DNA of 64,000 nucleotides from Bacteriovorax sp. Seq25_V. GTDB lineage: Bacteria; Bdellovibrionota; Bacteriovoracia; Bacteriovoracales; Bacteriovoracaceae. A model generated the notes under the pieces. The model saw only the letters and a program-made list of their open reading frames with translations. It was not told where the DNA came from and made no database searches. Position numbers and translations under genes: made by a program. Below, in pieces: positions 17,902 through 28,058 of this stretch (position 1 is its first letter; every line of letters starts with the position of its first letter). Where the stretch lies: positions 124,001 to 188,000 of the forward strand of contig NZ_AUNI01000015.1 in assembly GCF_000447795.1 (NCBI RefSeq), given 5' to 3'.

Positions 17902-19152
17902 TTAGTAAACAGGAAACTGCTTACAAAGTTCTACAACATTTTTTCTGATATTAGAAAGCTCAGCTTCTTGATCGTGGGCCTTAAGTGCCATCACAATCCA
18001 ATTTGCAATTAGCTTCATTTGATCTTCTTTAAGACCTCTTGTTGTAATTGCTGGAGTTCCAAGTCGTACACCGCTTGTAATAAATGGTGACCTCGTATCT
18101 CCTGGAATCATATTCTTGTTACAAGTGATTCCTGCCGCCTCAAGAGCGTGCTCTGCTTGCTTTCCAGTAAGTCCTACTGAATCAGACTTAACAAGGATAA
18201 GGTGGTTATCAGTTCCACCCGAAACAATTTCAACACCAAGTCCCATTAGTGATTCACATAGTGCTTGAGCATTCTTGATAACTTGTTTTTGATAATCAAC
18301 ATAACTTGAACTTAATGCTTCTTTGAAGGAAACAGCCTTTGCTGCAATTACGTGCTCAAGTGGACCACCTTGAATACCTGGAAAGATATTGAAGTTGATT
18401 TTCTTAGCAAGTTCTTCATCGTTAGTTAAAACAATTCCACCACGTGGACCACGAAGAGTTTTGTGAGTAGTTGAAGTCACTATATGAGCATGAGGAATAG
18501 GTGAGTTATGAACACCCGCAGCGACTAGACCGGCAATGTGGGCCATATCAACCATGAGGTACGCACCAATCTCATCTGCTATTTCTCTAAAGATTTTAAA
18601 ATCAATTGATCTTGGATAAGCACTTGCTCCTGCAACGATAACTTTAGGCATTTCTTTTTTTGCGATATCTCTTACCATATCGTAGTCAAGAACTTCTCTT
18701 TCAATATCAAGTCCGTAAGAAACGATATTAAAAAGTTTTCCAGAGAAGTTAACAGGTGAGCCGTGTGTTAAGTGGCCACCTTGAGCAAGGTCCATTCCCA
18801 TAACTTTATCGCCTGGGTTAATGATTGAGAAGTATGCTCCCATATTCGCTTGCGAACCAGAGTGAGGTTGAACATTTGCATACTCACAGTTAAAAAGCTT
18901 CTTAGCTCTATCAATTGCAATTTGCTCAATCTGGTCAACGTTCTCACATCCGCCGTAGTATCTTTTATTTGGAAGACCTTCGGCATACTTGTTAGTTAGT
19001 ATTGATCCTTGAGCCTCCATTACTGCTTTTGAAGCATAATTTTCAGAAGCAATAAGCTCAAGACCAAGTTCTTGTCTCTCAAGCTCTTTATTTGTTAAGT
19101 TAAAAATTTCTTCATCCATTGTCTGAAGACTTTTTGAATTTTGATCAAACAT
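17902..19152 (-). CDS. glyA: Serine hydroxymethyltransferase
   Basis: PLP enzyme converting serine and tetrahydrofolate to glycine and 5,10-methylene-THF, the main source of one-carbon units. The 416-residue protein has the usual length and motifs: [19 protein letters not shown] near the start, [16 protein letters not shown], and the PLP-lysine motif [15 protein letters not shown] with Lys near 229. The start overlaps the end of fabF by 8 bases, so glyA is the last gene of the fabF transcript. Confidence 0.97.
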   Translation of the reverse strand: MFDQNSKSLQTMDEEIFNLTNKELERQELGLELIASENYASKAVMEAQGSILTNKYAEGLPNKRYYGGCENVDQIEQIAIDRAKKLFNCEYANVQPHSGSQANMGAYFSIINPGDKVMGMDLAQGGHLTHGSPVNFSGKLFNIVSYGLDIEREVLDYDMVRDIAKKEMPKVIVAGASAYPRSIDFKIFREIADEIGAYLMVDMAHIAGLVAAGVHNSPIPHAHIVTSTTHKTLRGPRGGIVLTNDEELAKKINFNIFPGIQGGPLEHVIAAKAVSFKEALSSSYVDYQKQVIKNAQALCESLMGLGVEIVSGGTDNHLILVKSDSVGLTGKQAEHALEAAGITCNKNMIPGDTRSPFITSGVRLGTPAITTRGLKEDQMKLIANWIVMALKAHDQEAELSNIRKNVVELCKQFPVY

Positions 19153-20395
19153 TAGTATACCTTTTTAAAATAAGTGATGAGTTCGTAGCACCGAAACCAA
19201 ATGAGTTATTAAGTGCGTATTCAACTTGCTTTTTAACAGCTACGTTTGGAGTATAGTTAAGATCACATTCTGGATCTTGATCTTCAAGGTTAATAGTTGG
19301 AGGAATAATTCCTGTGTGTAAAGTCATCGCTGTAAATACTGTCTCAACCCCACCGGCTGCACCTAATAGGTGACCAACCATTGATTTAGTTGAACTTACA
19401 TTAATTGATTTAGCATGATCTTCACCTAGAACTTTTTTAATTGCTTTCGTCTCTGCAATATCTCCAAGAGGAGTAGAAGTTCCGTGAGCATTTACATAAC
19501 CAATATCTGTTGCTGAAATACCTGCATCTTCAAGAGCTTTTTTCATACAACCATATGCTCCTGATCCATCTGGATGTGGTGCTGTGATATGGTAAGCATC
19601 AGAAGAAGCTCCATGACCTACGATTTCTGCATAGATTTTAGCTCCTCTTGCTTTAGCGCTCTCAAGATCTTCAAGAATAATCACACCAGCACCTTCGCCC
19701 ATAACAAAACCATCACGGCCAGTATCGAAAGGACGAGAAGCTCTTGTTGGCTCATCATTTCTTTTTGAGAATGCTTTCATATTAATGAATCCACCCATTC
19801 CAAGATTACAAACAGTAGATTCTGCTCCTCCTGTGATCATAACATCGTGACGCCCACTTCTGATTTCTTCAACAGCTGTCGAAATTGCGTGACAAGAAGA
19901 AGCACATGCAGATGCTACAGTGTAGTTAACACCCATGAAACCATACTTAATGCTAAGTACGCCTGTTGCCATGTTTGGAATGATTCCTGGGATAAAGAAT
20001 GGAGAGATTCTTCTTGCACCTTTTTCAACAAAAGTTTTTGCAGTATCTTCAGTCATTGTAAGACCTCCCATACCAACTCCTAGTATTGCACCAACTTTGT
20101 ATGGATCATACTTTGTTAAGTCAATTCCAGAATCCTTCATTGCTTCATCCGTCGCTTTCAGGCCAAAGTGGATAAAGCGATCATATTTCTTTGCTTCTTT
20201 TGCTTCAAAAATTTCTTCAGAGAGTTCAAAGTTTTTTACCTCTCCTGCAATTTGAATTGGAAGAGTCGAAATGTCATAACTCTCAACTTTTGAGATTCCA
20301 GACTTTCCTTCGATTAGTCCATTCCATACATCATTTAAATTGTGACCTAGAGAACAGATTGTTCCCATTCCAGTAATTACAACTCGTCTTCTCAT
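19145..20395 (-). CDS. fabF: Beta-ketoacyl-ACP synthase II
   Basis: Condenses malonyl-ACP with acyl-ACP in fatty-acid elongation. 416 residues with the KAS II triad: active-site Cys in [14 protein letters not shown] (near 166), first His in [11 protein letters not shown] and second His in [15 protein letters not shown]. The ATG at 20395 is used because GGAGG lies 5-6 bases upstream and [11 protein letters not shown] is the canonical N-terminus; 14 earlier in-frame codons are not needed. In most bacteria fabF directly follows acpP; here 2.7 kb of opposite-strand genes separates them. Confidence 0.97.
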   Translation of the reverse strand: MRRRVVITGMGTICSLGHNLNDVWNGLIEGKSGISKVESYDISTLPIQIAGEVKNFELSEEIFEAKEAKKYDRFIHFGLKATDEAMKDSGIDLTKYDPYKVGAILGVGMGGLTMTEDTAKTFVEKGARRISPFFIPGIIPNMATGVLSIKYGFMGVNYTVASACASSCHAISTAVEEIRSGRHDVMITGGAESTVCNLGMGGFINMKAFSKRNDEPTRASRPFDTGRDGFVMGEGAGVIILEDLESAKARGAKIYAEIVGHGASSDAYHITAPHPDGSGAYGCMKKALEDAGISATDIGYVNAHGTSTPLGDIAETKAIKKVLGEDHAKSINVSSTKSMVGHLLGAAGGVETVFTAMTLHTGIIPPTINLEDQDPECDLNYTPNVAVKKQVEYALNNSFGFGATNSSLILKRYTNV

Positions 20396-20548
20396 GTAAA
20401 CCTCCATGAATGCCAATAATTTGAACTTTTTAGGCAAGTTTTGGCAAGTCGCAAAAGGTCGAAATTTCAGGTATTTGAGAGATTTTTGAAAGCTTTCTTA
20501 CAATAAAATGTCGCTATCTGTTAAGCTTGTGAAATCAGTCATGTTTTT

Positions 20549-21274
20549 ATGCTGAATTACCGAAACGTGGACGTGAGATACTTTCTAATCTTGATACTTA
20601 CATTTAATGTTTTTGCACTCACTGATGTGGTGAAAGTTGGGCTATTTGATGTAGCCCCATTTTCCTATATTAATGGGAAGGGGGAGCTTGACGGTGTAAC
20701 CTTCAAGTTCCTAAAGAAGCTAGAGACTGAATCAGGTTTAAAGTTTAATTTTACTATTCTTCCATATGCTCGTTTAGTTGATAATCTTAAAGATGGAAAT
20801 GTTGATATGGGAATGTTTTATCCTTCCTCTAAAAACTCAGGTGACTTTATTAAGCTTTCTGAGACTTTAGGTAATGATAATATTATTGTCCTGAGAAGTG
20901 ATATTTCAGCCAAGGCTCTTTCTGATTTAAAGGGAAAAATCATTGCTCGAATTCGTGGCGGAAAATATTATGATGAATTTGATAATGATGACGAGATTAG
21001 AAAAGTTGATTCGGTGAATTACGCACAGTCAGCTACCCTTTTTTTGGCTAGACGAGTAGATGGTTTTATTATTCCAAGGGTCGCATTGAGGTATCTTATT
21101 CATACTAATAATTACCGAAAAGAAGACTTCTCTCATTCTATTTTTGTAAATCATAAGAAAAATTTCCTACACATAAGAAATGGCCTATCTGAAGAACTAA
21201 AGAAGAAGCTTGAGATAGCCAATATTGAAGTAATCAAAAAATATAAACTTAAAAAGTTAGAAGATTTATTATGA
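20549..21274 (+). CDS. Periplasmic solute-binding-like protein (SBP_bac_3 type)
   Basis: 241 residues. After a hydrophobic N-terminus (YFLILILTFNVFA) the pattern is that of family-3 periplasmic binding proteins: VKVGLFDVAPFSYINGKGELDG, then LEAGL-like ETESGLKFNF, DGNVDMGMFYPS, and DLKGKIIARIRGG at the start of lobe 2. No permease or ATPase is adjacent, so it could be an orphan sensor or have another role. Its stop overlaps the next start (ATGA). No clear ribosome site precedes the ATG at 20549; an internal GTG at 20573 is an alternative start. Confidence 0.75.
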   Translation: MLNYRNVDVRYFLILILTFNVFALTDVVKVGLFDVAPFSYINGKGELDGVTFKFLKKLETESGLKFNFTILPYARLVDNLKDGNVDMGMFYPSSKNSGDFIKLSETLGNDNIIVLRSDISAKALSDLKGKIIARIRGGKYYDEFDNDDEIRKVDSVNYAQSATLFLARRVDGFIIPRVALRYLIHTNNYRKEDFSHSIFVNHKKNFLHIRNGLSEELKKKLEIANIEVIKKYKLKKLEDLL

Positions 21275-22806
21275 AAAAAATTTTTGTGATGGCAATGCTT
21301 TCTACTTATGTATGTGCAGCGCAGGTTGTGCTTACAGATGGAAGAAGTTTAAAAAACTGTACAGTTGGAAAAGAACAAAAAGATCTTGTCTGCGTCGAAG
21401 GAGAGAAGACTTTTTATATATCGTCATCTCTAGGGTATGAAGAGCCAAAATCTTTTGAAATTAATGAGAAAGATAGTAACTCGCGAATGATCCTAAACTA
21501 TATTGATCATATTATTGATGACGATGGAACATTTTTGTATGCACAAAATGGTATGGATCTTTATGATAATAGTGACCATGGGGTGAAGGGCAAGATTGCA
21601 GATGTTCGCTACAATCAACAAGTCGCTGGATTCTACTTTCCAGAAGAGTCAAAAGACTTTCCGGTTATTCTCGATAAAATAAAGAAAATTACAAAGAGAA
21701 ATATTGAGCGTGTAAAAAAACAAATTAATGAAGAAGGACTATTTGTAAATTTAAATGGAAAAAAACAAAGCTGTAATAGGCTCAATGGACCAAACTGTAA
21801 TATCGCAAAGTGTGGTGAGTCGCTAATGATCTTTGGCCCTTACACAGGCAATGATGGTTTTATAAACCTTCCTCTAAAAAATGGAAAAATTGATTTTAGT
21901 CAGCCGGAAATTAGCGAAGTGTTCTTTGAATCAGGAGAGCTCGCAATTGGTGTCTACCCAGACACAAGAATAGATGCGATAAGAAATACAGTTCCTTCTA
22001 AGTATGCTGGCCATGCACAATTTGCTGAGAATATTAGATCAGGTGGTGGTCAGTTCATCGAAAGAGAAGTGGGATTTTGTGACGGTCTAAGTGCTAAGCC
22101 TTTTAAAAACTTAAAAGAAAAGATTGATGAAGATTATAAGAATTCTCAAATGATCGAACTTGTTGATTTTATCGACGGGAGTGTTGACTCAATTCTTGTG
22201 AATGAATTAGCACTACCTGACATCGTCTGTACACATAATGGAGCCTACTACAATCCTGATGCTTTTAAACAAATTGCATCGAAACAATCTCAACAGCTTT
22301 CAGTTGTGACTCTTGAAAAAGCTAAGGAGTTGTTTAAAAAAGCAAGACAGCGCGACGATATTGCTTGGGGATATACTGAGGATGGATGTTATGCTCGAGC
22401 TCACTTAATGACTGAGATGTTTAAAGACGCTGGAGTAAAAGCTGATAAGGTTTGGGCAAGGGGACGTCTTACTATTCCAAATGGCTACGGAGCAACTTGG
22501 TCGTATCACGTAGCCCCAATTCTTCATGTTCTTCAAGATGATGGTTCAGTGAAAAAAATGGTAATTGATCCATCAATTTCTAATGAGCCTACGAGTGTTG
22601 ATGAATGGCTTAAGACGATGAAAGTTTCGAATAAAGATGTAGCTATAAATGATTACCCTTCTCCAATGAATGCTAAGTCTTTTGGTAAGGTCAGCGTGAG
22701 CTTTTCAAATGACGAGCCATACTGGCCAATGTTCAATGATTATGACAAGCAGACAAAGGATGATATGGCTGAAGCAACGATGAGTGAATACTTAATGTAT
22801 CAATAA
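21271..22806 (+). CDS. Exported protein with protein-glutaminase-type cysteine hydrolase domain
   Basis: 511 residues with a signal peptide (MKKIFVMAMLSTYVCAAQ). The C-terminal third matches the protein-deamidating glutaminase family: GCYARAH (Cys373), WSYHVAPIL (His413) and MVIDPSI (Asp433). The Cys-His and His-Asp spacings of 40 and 20 are close to those I recall for the Chryseobacterium enzyme (41 and 20). Such enzymes convert protein Gln to Glu. The roughly 300-residue N-terminal region holds several Cys and may be a propeptide or targeting part. It is translationally coupled to the binding protein upstream. A role on prey proteins is inference. Confidence 0.75.
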   Translation: MKKIFVMAMLSTYVCAAQVVLTDGRSLKNCTVGKEQKDLVCVEGEKTFYISSSLGYEEPKSFEINEKDSNSRMILNYIDHIIDDDGTFLYAQNGMDLYDNSDHGVKGKIADVRYNQQVAGFYFPEESKDFPVILDKIKKITKRNIERVKKQINEEGLFVNLNGKKQSCNRLNGPNCNIAKCGESLMIFGPYTGNDGFINLPLKNGKIDFSQPEISEVFFESGELAIGVYPDTRIDAIRNTVPSKYAGHAQFAENIRSGGGQFIEREVGFCDGLSAKPFKNLKEKIDEDYKNSQMIELVDFIDGSVDSILVNELALPDIVCTHNGAYYNPDAFKQIASKQSQQLSVVTLEKAKELFKKARQRDDIAWGYTEDGCYARAHLMTEMFKDAGVKADKVWARGRLTIPNGYGATWSYHVAPILHVLQDDGSVKKMVIDPSISNEPTSVDEWLKTMKVSNKDVAINDYPSPMNAKSFGKVSVSFSNDEPYWPMFNDYDKQTKDDMAEATMSEYLMYQ

Positions 22807-22821
22807 GCTAAAGGTTATTAT

Positions 22822-23082
22822 ATGAAATCAAAATTAGTCCTGCTGATGATGTTCTCTTTCGTGAATCATGCCATGGTTGTGAAGAAAAATGTCCGCATTC
22901 AAAAAGTTGTTAGACTTGAAAAAAATCTTGAAGTAAATATGTTCGGAATGGCCGCAGACTATCACGCAGACTTCCAGTTAAGTAAGTGCTTATTTAATTC
23001 AGTAGTTAAAAAGGTTGAAGTGGGAATTGAGTTAGATGTAAAAAAATTAGAGATAAAAAAATGTCACGCTCCAGAGGACTAG
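22822..23082 (+). CDS. Small exported protein of unknown function
   Basis: 86 residues: signal peptide (MKSKLVLLMMFSFVNHAM), then a short basic chain with two Cys (SKCLFNS and IKKCHAP) that could form one disulfide. The start lies 15 bases after the glutaminase gene, so it is the third gene of that operon. A possible imperfect hairpin (GCTCCA...TGGAGC) spans its 3' end and the following 30 bases. No family recognised. Confidence 0.65.
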   Translation: MKSKLVLLMMFSFVNHAMVVKKNVRIQKVVRLEKNLEVNMFGMAADYHADFQLSKCLFNSVVKKVEVGIELDVKKLEIKKCHAPED

Positions 23083-23116
23083 TTAATGTGTCCCGTGGAG
23101 CATGAACTTAAAAAAC

Positions 23117-23341
23117 TTATTGTTTCTTTTCAAGATAAGTAACAACGTCTTTGATAGACTTTAGACCTTCAGCGTCTTCTTCTGGGATTTCAACACCAAA
23201 TTCGTCTTCCATTTTCATCATAAGTTCTACGATGTCTAATGAATCAAGGTTAAGATCGTCAACGAAGCTTGTTTCAAGGTTAATCTTTGCGATATCAATT
23301 TTCGTTGCATCACTAACTAGTTTAATTACTTTTTCTTCCAT
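23117..23341 (-). CDS. acpP: Acyl carrier protein
   Basis: 74 residues, strongly acidic, with the phosphopantetheine motif NLDSLDIVEL (Ser34) and the usual helix II/III sequence MKMEDEFGVEIPEEDAEG. It carries growing acyl chains for the Fab enzymes encoded upstream. GGAGAG lies just before the ATG. It follows fabG by 38 bases and ends the fabH-fabD-fabG-acpP run. Confidence 0.97.
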   Translation of the reverse strand: MEEKVIKLVSDATKIDIAKINLETSFVDDLNLDSLDIVELMMKMEDEFGVEIPEEDAEGLKSIKDVVTYLEKKQ

Positions 23342-23379
23342 AAGTCTCTCCTATGTTTAAAGCCAAGATTTTAATCATT

Positions 23380-24144
23380 TTATATATAAAGTCCACCATC
23401 AATTTTAATTACTTCACCAGTTATATACGAAGACGCCTGGCTTAGTAAGAAGCATGTAAGATTTGCAATATCTTCTGACTTCCCAAAATCTCCAAGTGGA
23501 ATTGACGAAAGATACGCTTCTTTTGCCTTATCTTCAAGAGCATCTGTCATATCTGTCGCAATAAAACCCGGACAAATTGCATTTGCCCTGATATTTCGGC
23601 TACCTAGCTCCTTTGCAACCGACTTAGTGAAGCCTAAAAGTCCCGCTTTTGACGCAGCGTAAGCTGCCTGAGATACGTTACCCATTAGTCCGACAATCGA
23701 ACTAACATTAACAATACTTACGTTTTCGGCCTTTAAAAAATATCTTGAGCAGATGCTTGTTAGCATCATTGCACCCTTAAGGTTTGTCGAAAGGATTGAG
23801 TCGATATCGCTCCCTTTCAGTCTTAAAAGTAGTGTGTCTTTTGAGATACCAGCGTTGTTTACAAGGCCTTCAATTGGACCAAATTCTTTTACGAATTCAC
23901 CAACCGCATCTTTCATCTCGTCTTCATTTGTAACGTCAAATTTAAGGCCTGTAACATTTGAAGCGCCTAGTGTTTTAAGTTCTTCAGTTAGAGCAGCCGC
24001 CACATCCTCTTTTCCTTCTCTATAGTTAAAGATAACGTGAGCTCCTTGCTTCGCAAGACCTTTCGAAATTTCAAGTCCAATCCCACGGCTTGCACCTGTT
24101 ACTAAAACTTTCTTATTTTTTAAATCATTATAAGTTGCGATCAT
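23380..24144 (-). CDS. fabG: 3-oxoacyl-ACP reductase
   Basis: NADPH-dependent short-chain dehydrogenase of fatty-acid elongation; 254 residues. It shows TGASRGIG (cofactor loop), NNAGIS, the catalytic Ser in NVSSIVG, the YAASK box (Tyr and Lys), and ICPGFIATDM. The start overlaps the fabD stop by four bases. Confidence 0.95.
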   Translation of the reverse strand: MIATYNDLKNKKVLVTGASRGIGLEISKGLAKQGAHVIFNYREGKEDVAAALTEELKTLGASNVTGLKFDVTNEDEMKDAVGEFVKEFGPIEGLVNNAGISKDTLLLRLKGSDIDSILSTNLKGAMMLTSICSRYFLKAENVSIVNVSSIVGLMGNVSQAAYAASKAGLLGFTKSVAKELGSRNIRANAICPGFIATDMTDALEDKAKEAYLSSIPLGDFGKSEDIANLTCFLLSQASSYITGEVIKIDGGLYI

Positions 24145-25079
24145 TTTAATGCCTCCACAAGTTCGTCAAATGCACCTTCTTTATCAAGGCTGATTACTTT
24201 ATTTGTTCTGTTTATTTTACGAGCTAGACCCATAAGAACACGGCCCGGTCCAACTTCAATACAAAGAGTATTATCAGGAAGAGAAGAAAAAGATTGTGTC
24301 CAAAGAACCGCCCCATCAATTTGCTGAATAAGGTTTTCTTTTACAACGTCACCACTTGTTCCAGCTTCGTATTTTTTAGCATCGATATTTGCGATATATG
24401 GAACTTTAGTTTCAGTGAAATTAATTCCACCAAAGAAAGTTGTCATATTCTCTCTTGCTGGTTTCATTAGAGAGCTATGGAAAGGAGCTGAGACTTTTAG
24501 CTCAACAGCACGGTGTGGATCTGTATGATTTTCACTTAACCATTTTACAGCTCTATCACAAGCTTCCGCGTGTCCTGAAATAACAATTTGATCTGGATCA
24601 TTGAAGTTTGCTGGCATTACTTTATTATCTTCTGTTGAAGATTCAAGGCATGCTTTCTCAACGATTTCGCCAGGTACTTTTAAGATTGCATACATTTTTC
24701 CCATTCCCGCAGGAACAGCTTCTTGCATGAATTTACCGCGATTGTTTACGGCCTTGAGTGCATCTTCAAAACTGATAGCTCCTGCGGCCACGAGAGCTGC
24801 ATACTCACCAACAGAGTGACCCATTACCGCAGAAATTTGAATGTTGTGTTCCTTAAGAACCTCTTCAACTTTTTTAAATAGTCCCACTGAGTGAGTTAGA
24901 ATTGCTGGTTGTGTATTTTGAGTAAGAGTTAAGTCTTCCTCTGGTCCATCAGTCATCATCTTTTTAAGATCATAACCTAGAACTTCATTTGCTTTATCAA
25001 GAAGGGATTGATCGATATTACTTCCCATTCCAACGTACTGAGACCCTTGTCCCGGAAAAAGTAGAACAACGTTTTTCAT
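24141..25079 (-). CDS. fabD: Malonyl-CoA:ACP transacylase
   Basis: Loads malonate on ACP. 312 residues with FPGQGSQYVGMG at the N-terminus, the nucleophile elbow GHSVGEYAAL (Ser near 89), the conserved Arg in GKFMQEAVP-type context, and the His of VSAPFHSSLM. The ATG at 25079 is chosen because GGAG lies 7 bases upstream and MKNVVLLFPGQG is the standard beginning; the four upstream codons lack a site. Confidence 0.96.
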   Translation of the reverse strand: MKNVVLLFPGQGSQYVGMGSNIDQSLLDKANEVLGYDLKKMMTDGPEEDLTLTQNTQPAILTHSVGLFKKVEEVLKEHNIQISAVMGHSVGEYAALVAAGAISFEDALKAVNNRGKFMQEAVPAGMGKMYAILKVPGEIVEKACLESSTEDNKVMPANFNDPDQIVISGHAEACDRAVKWLSENHTDPHRAVELKVSAPFHSSLMKPARENMTTFFGGINFTETKVPYIANIDAKKYEAGTSGDVVKENLIQQIDGAVLWTQSFSSLPDNTLCIEVGPGRVLMGLARKINRTNKVISLDKEGAFDELVEALK

Positions 25080-25094
25080 TATTATCTCCATTTA

Positions 25095-26093
25095 TTAGTA
25101 ACGAAGTAGTGTCGCACCAGTTGTTAGTCCAGCTCCAAAAGCATCAAGAAGTAGGATTTGTCCTCTCTTGATTCTTCCATCTGTGATCGCTTCGTGCATC
25201 GCTATTGGAATTGTTGCAGCTGAAGTATTGGCGTACTTATCAATATTCACGATAACTTTCTCAGGATTAATACCTAAAAGCTTTCCTGTCGTTTCAATAA
25301 TACGTACGTTGGCTTGGTGAGGAATTAGCCAGTTAACATCGTCAAGAGTCATTTGTGCACGATCAAGAACAATAGTTGCATTTTCAGCTAGTGTTCTTGT
25401 TGCAACCTTGAACATCTCTTTTCCCTTCATTTGCATGAAGTGAACTTTGTCTTCGATATGTTGTGCAGTTAAAGGCTCAACTGAACCACCAATAGGTTGG
25501 TCAAAAAATTCTTTTCCTGTTCCATCTGCTCCAAGGTGAAGAGAGAGGATATCAGAGTCGTCATTATCTTCGTTTCTACCAACGACGGCTACACCGCAAC
25601 CATCACCAAAAAGGATACATGAGTTTCTATCTTCCCAGTTTACCTCTCGAGATAGCATTTCACTTCCTACGATAAGAGCATTCTTAATCGCACCCATCTT
25701 AATAAGACCTGTGGCCATATTAAGTCCGTAAACAAATCCAGAGCAAGCCGCTGCAATATCAATGGCCGCACACTTATTTGTAATCCCTAATTTTTGCTGA
25801 AGAATACATGCTGTGTTTGGTAGCCTATAGTCTGGAGTAACCGAAGCAAAAAGAATCATATCAATATCATTAGGCTCGAGATTTGCAGCTTTTAATGCAT
25901 CTAATGTCGCGTGGTAGGCCATGTCACTTGGAAACTCGCCACCTTCAGTTGAACAAATATGTCTTTGCTTAATTCCTGTTCTTTCGTAAATCCATGCGTC
26001 CGAAGTTTCGATCGTCTTTTCTAAATCAAAATTCGTCACAACTTTTTTAGGGGCATATATTCCTGTCCCTTTAATTTTGACCTTATAGTTCAT
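25095..26093 (-). CDS. fabH: Beta-ketoacyl-ACP synthase III
   Basis: Starts fatty-acid chains by condensing acyl-CoA with malonyl-ACP. 332 residues with the catalytic Cys in AAACSGFVYG (near 117), His in WLIPHQANVRI and Asn in DKYANTSAATIP. GAGG lies 7 bases before the ATG. In many bacteria plsX lies immediately upstream; here the next gene upstream is an exported protein. Confidence 0.97.
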   Translation of the reverse strand: MNYKVKIKGTGIYAPKKVVTNFDLEKTIETSDAWIYERTGIKQRHICSTEGGEFPSDMAYHATLDALKAANLEPNDIDMILFASVTPDYRLPNTACILQQKLGITNKCAAIDIAAACSGFVYGLNMATGLIKMGAIKNALIVGSEMLSREVNWEDRNSCILFGDGCGVAVVGRNEDNDDSDILSLHLGADGTGKEFFDQPIGGSVEPLTAQHIEDKVHFMQMKGKEMFKVATRTLAENATIVLDRAQMTLDDVNWLIPHQANVRIIETTGKLLGINPEKVIVNIDKYANTSAATIPIAMHEAITDGRIKRGQILLLDAFGAGLTTGATLLRY

Positions 26094-26226
26094 AAATCAC
26101 CTCGATTTTTTTTATGGTGTATTCTTTAAGTAAAGTTATCATTTGGCAAGCTTCGAAGCGCTAAAACTTTAGTAACTGATTGAAATGACGAATATTTATG
26201 AAGAAAAAGAAACTTTTTAGATGCCC

Positions 26227-27177
26227 TTATTGGCAGCTCTGTCTTATAGCAAGGTCTGCCTTCATATATTCATCTGCAGAAACTTGTTTAAAAGGTGAAA
26301 TGTCGTATAGATTTTGACAAAATTGATTTTTAGCACATTGATTTTCTTTGATTAGAATTTTGATTCTCTCTCCAATATAAGTCACATAATATCTTTCTTT
26401 ATGGAATATAGAAGATTTCTTTTTGACTGACTTTATTCTACAGTTTTGAAGATCCCGTGACTGACATTTTGAAAGGGCTGCTTCAATATGATTAATTTCT
26501 TCAATTACCTCGCCTTCTATATATGAGATTTGGTATGAAAGATCTTGAAAGTTAAAATCGCAGATAGGGGCTTTACTTTGTTCGTCATTATCAAGAAGAG
26601 AGTAGAGTTCAAAACTCTTGTTGAAATCATTATCATTAATACCTATTGCCTTGAGCGCAAGGTGAATAATTATGTGTCTTAAATCGTGATTCTCTGAGAG
26701 CTGCTTATCAAGGTAATCTCTAGTGAAGAAAATAATATTATTAGATGCATAATAGTTTAACTTATATATCGAGGAAAAATTGATTTCATCACATATGATA
26801 ATTTTTTTCTCGCTATTTAAACTCCTTAACTCTTCGATAGTACTTTTAGAAGCTAGATTGTCCGCCTCTAGGGACGTAATAATTCTGTCGAGACTTAAAT
26901 AGACTTTCTGTCTTAAATGATCGCCTCCGTTACCAACATCATCACCTCCGCGACTAATCTTCTTTCTAATTTGAGAAGGAGTAAGGGTCTTGGTTGTATT
27001 TAGTTTATCGATGGTAATTTTAATCGTTACTTTATCTTCGTTAATTACCTGAGCTCCATGTGCATCAATTAGTGTAATAAGGCTAGGCTCAATCTGAGGC
27101 TTTAATTCGTTCTTAATCGTTTCAGAGGCAATTACCGTAAAGGATATATATGAAAAAAATAAAAAATTAATTAGCAT
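26227..27177 (-). CDS. Exported protein of unknown function, third gene of regulator operon
   Basis: 316 residues beginning with a hydrophobic leader (MLINFLFFSYISFTVIAS). A middle segment HIIIHLALKAIGINDNDFNKSFEL aligns with LFLHELLRVSGVNDDSFHKTFEL in the neighbour at 27171-28058, and both then continue with a Leu-rich segment and a C-D-(L/F)-N tract, so the two are diverged paralogs. The neighbour shows HE in that position, as in zinc-hydrolase helices, while here it is HL, so no catalytic claim is made. It overlaps the upstream gene by 7 bases. Six Cys in the C-terminal half suggest disulfides. Confidence 0.65.
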   Translation of the reverse strand: MLINFLFFSYISFTVIASETIKNELKPQIEPSLITLIDAHGAQVINEDKVTIKITIDKLNTTKTLTPSQIRKKISRGGDDVGNGGDHLRQKVYLSLDRIITSLEADNLASKSTIEELRSLNSEKKIIICDEINFSSIYKLNYYASNNIIFFTRDYLDKQLSENHDLRHIIIHLALKAIGINDNDFNKSFELYSLLDNDEQSKAPICDFNFQDLSYQISYIEGEVIEEINHIEAALSKCQSRDLQNCRIKSVKKKSSIFHKERYYVTYIGERIKILIKENQCAKNQFCQNLYDISPFKQVSADEYMKADLAIRQSCQ

Positions 27178-28058
27178 TTGAGATCCTTTAGTTGCTGACC
27201 GAGTTTTTTATTTTGCTCAATTATATTTGAGTTATCCTTGATCAGATTGATAGTCTCAATACAGGTATTGATTTTTTCGCATGTTTCACTCTTTACTTGT
27301 GATTTTTTCTTCTTGATCACTTTCTCTTTTACGCATCGAACTTTTGCCTTGATCTGTGTTTTGTATTCGCACTTTAAAGGTGAGCACTCTTTACTCGTAA
27401 TTCGAGGACCTATGTCATGAATTTGCTCGAAGTCAGTATAACCCTTTGAGAGACATTTGCTTTTCGCATTTTCGAGCAATAATTGATCTAGCACCTTATA
27501 GGTGTAAGCACTACTCGATGAAGTATTTATAATTATAATATTATTGTTGAGAAAGCCTTCAGATGTTGTAGCTGAGAAACTATAGGATTTAAGTATTTTT
27601 TTGCGTGCTGTTGTTGCAATATTCAAATCACAATAGAGTTCACTTCCCTTTACTTCTGGAAGAATTGATAGAAGCTCAAATGTCTTATGAAACGAATCAT
27701 CGTTGACCCCTGATACTCTTAAGAGTTCATGAAGAAATAATGGTGATAAATTAACATCATTTCTAATATAATTTTCAATTCGTTTGATATCTAAGGTAAG
27801 CTCACCAGGGACACCAATTGCATCTACTAGTGACTGGCGATTATCATAGAGATCTTCCCATGAAAAATATAGTTTTCCATTTTCTAAGGTATTTAAAGCT
27901 TTTTCTAGCTCGGGGAAAAAGGTAGAGTTTTTTAACTCTTGAAGAAGCGTTCTTGATTCCTTCAAAAAATATCTTCTTACTTTTGCTTCTCTTAGCTCGT
28001 TTGAAGCAGCGAGAATTGAGCCATTCACGAATAGTAAAATTATGAGTATCTTTTTCAT
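27171..28058 (-). CDS. Exported protein of unknown function, paralog of its downstream neighbour
   Basis: 295 residues: signal peptide (MKKILIILLFVNGSILAAS), a helical N-terminal half with FLHELLRVSGVNDDSFHKTFELLSILP, and a Cys- and Lys-rich C-terminal tail (CSPLKCEYKTQIKAKVRC, then KKKKSQVKSETCEKINTC). It starts with an ATGA overlap on the regulator gene, so both are translated from one message. Function unknown. Confidence 0.7.
   Translation of the reverse strand: MKKILIILLFVNGSILAASNELREAKVRRYFLKESRTLLQELKNSTFFPELEKALNTLENGKLYFSWEDLYDNRQSLVDAIGVPGELTLDIKRIENYIRNDVNLSPLFLHELLRVSGVNDDSFHKTFELLSILPEVKGSELYCDLNIATTARKKILKSYSFSATTSEGFLNNNIIIINTSSSSAYTYKVLDQLLLENAKSKCLSKGYTDFEQIHDIGPRITSKECSPLKCEYKTQIKAKVRCVKEKVIKKKKSQVKSETCEKINTCIETINLIKDNSNIIEQNKKLGQQLKDLKC

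Noticed and set aside
19935-20255. 106-codon plus-strand ORF within fabF
   Set aside because: It lies opposite a highly conserved essential gene and lacks a ribosome site; shadow of fabF.
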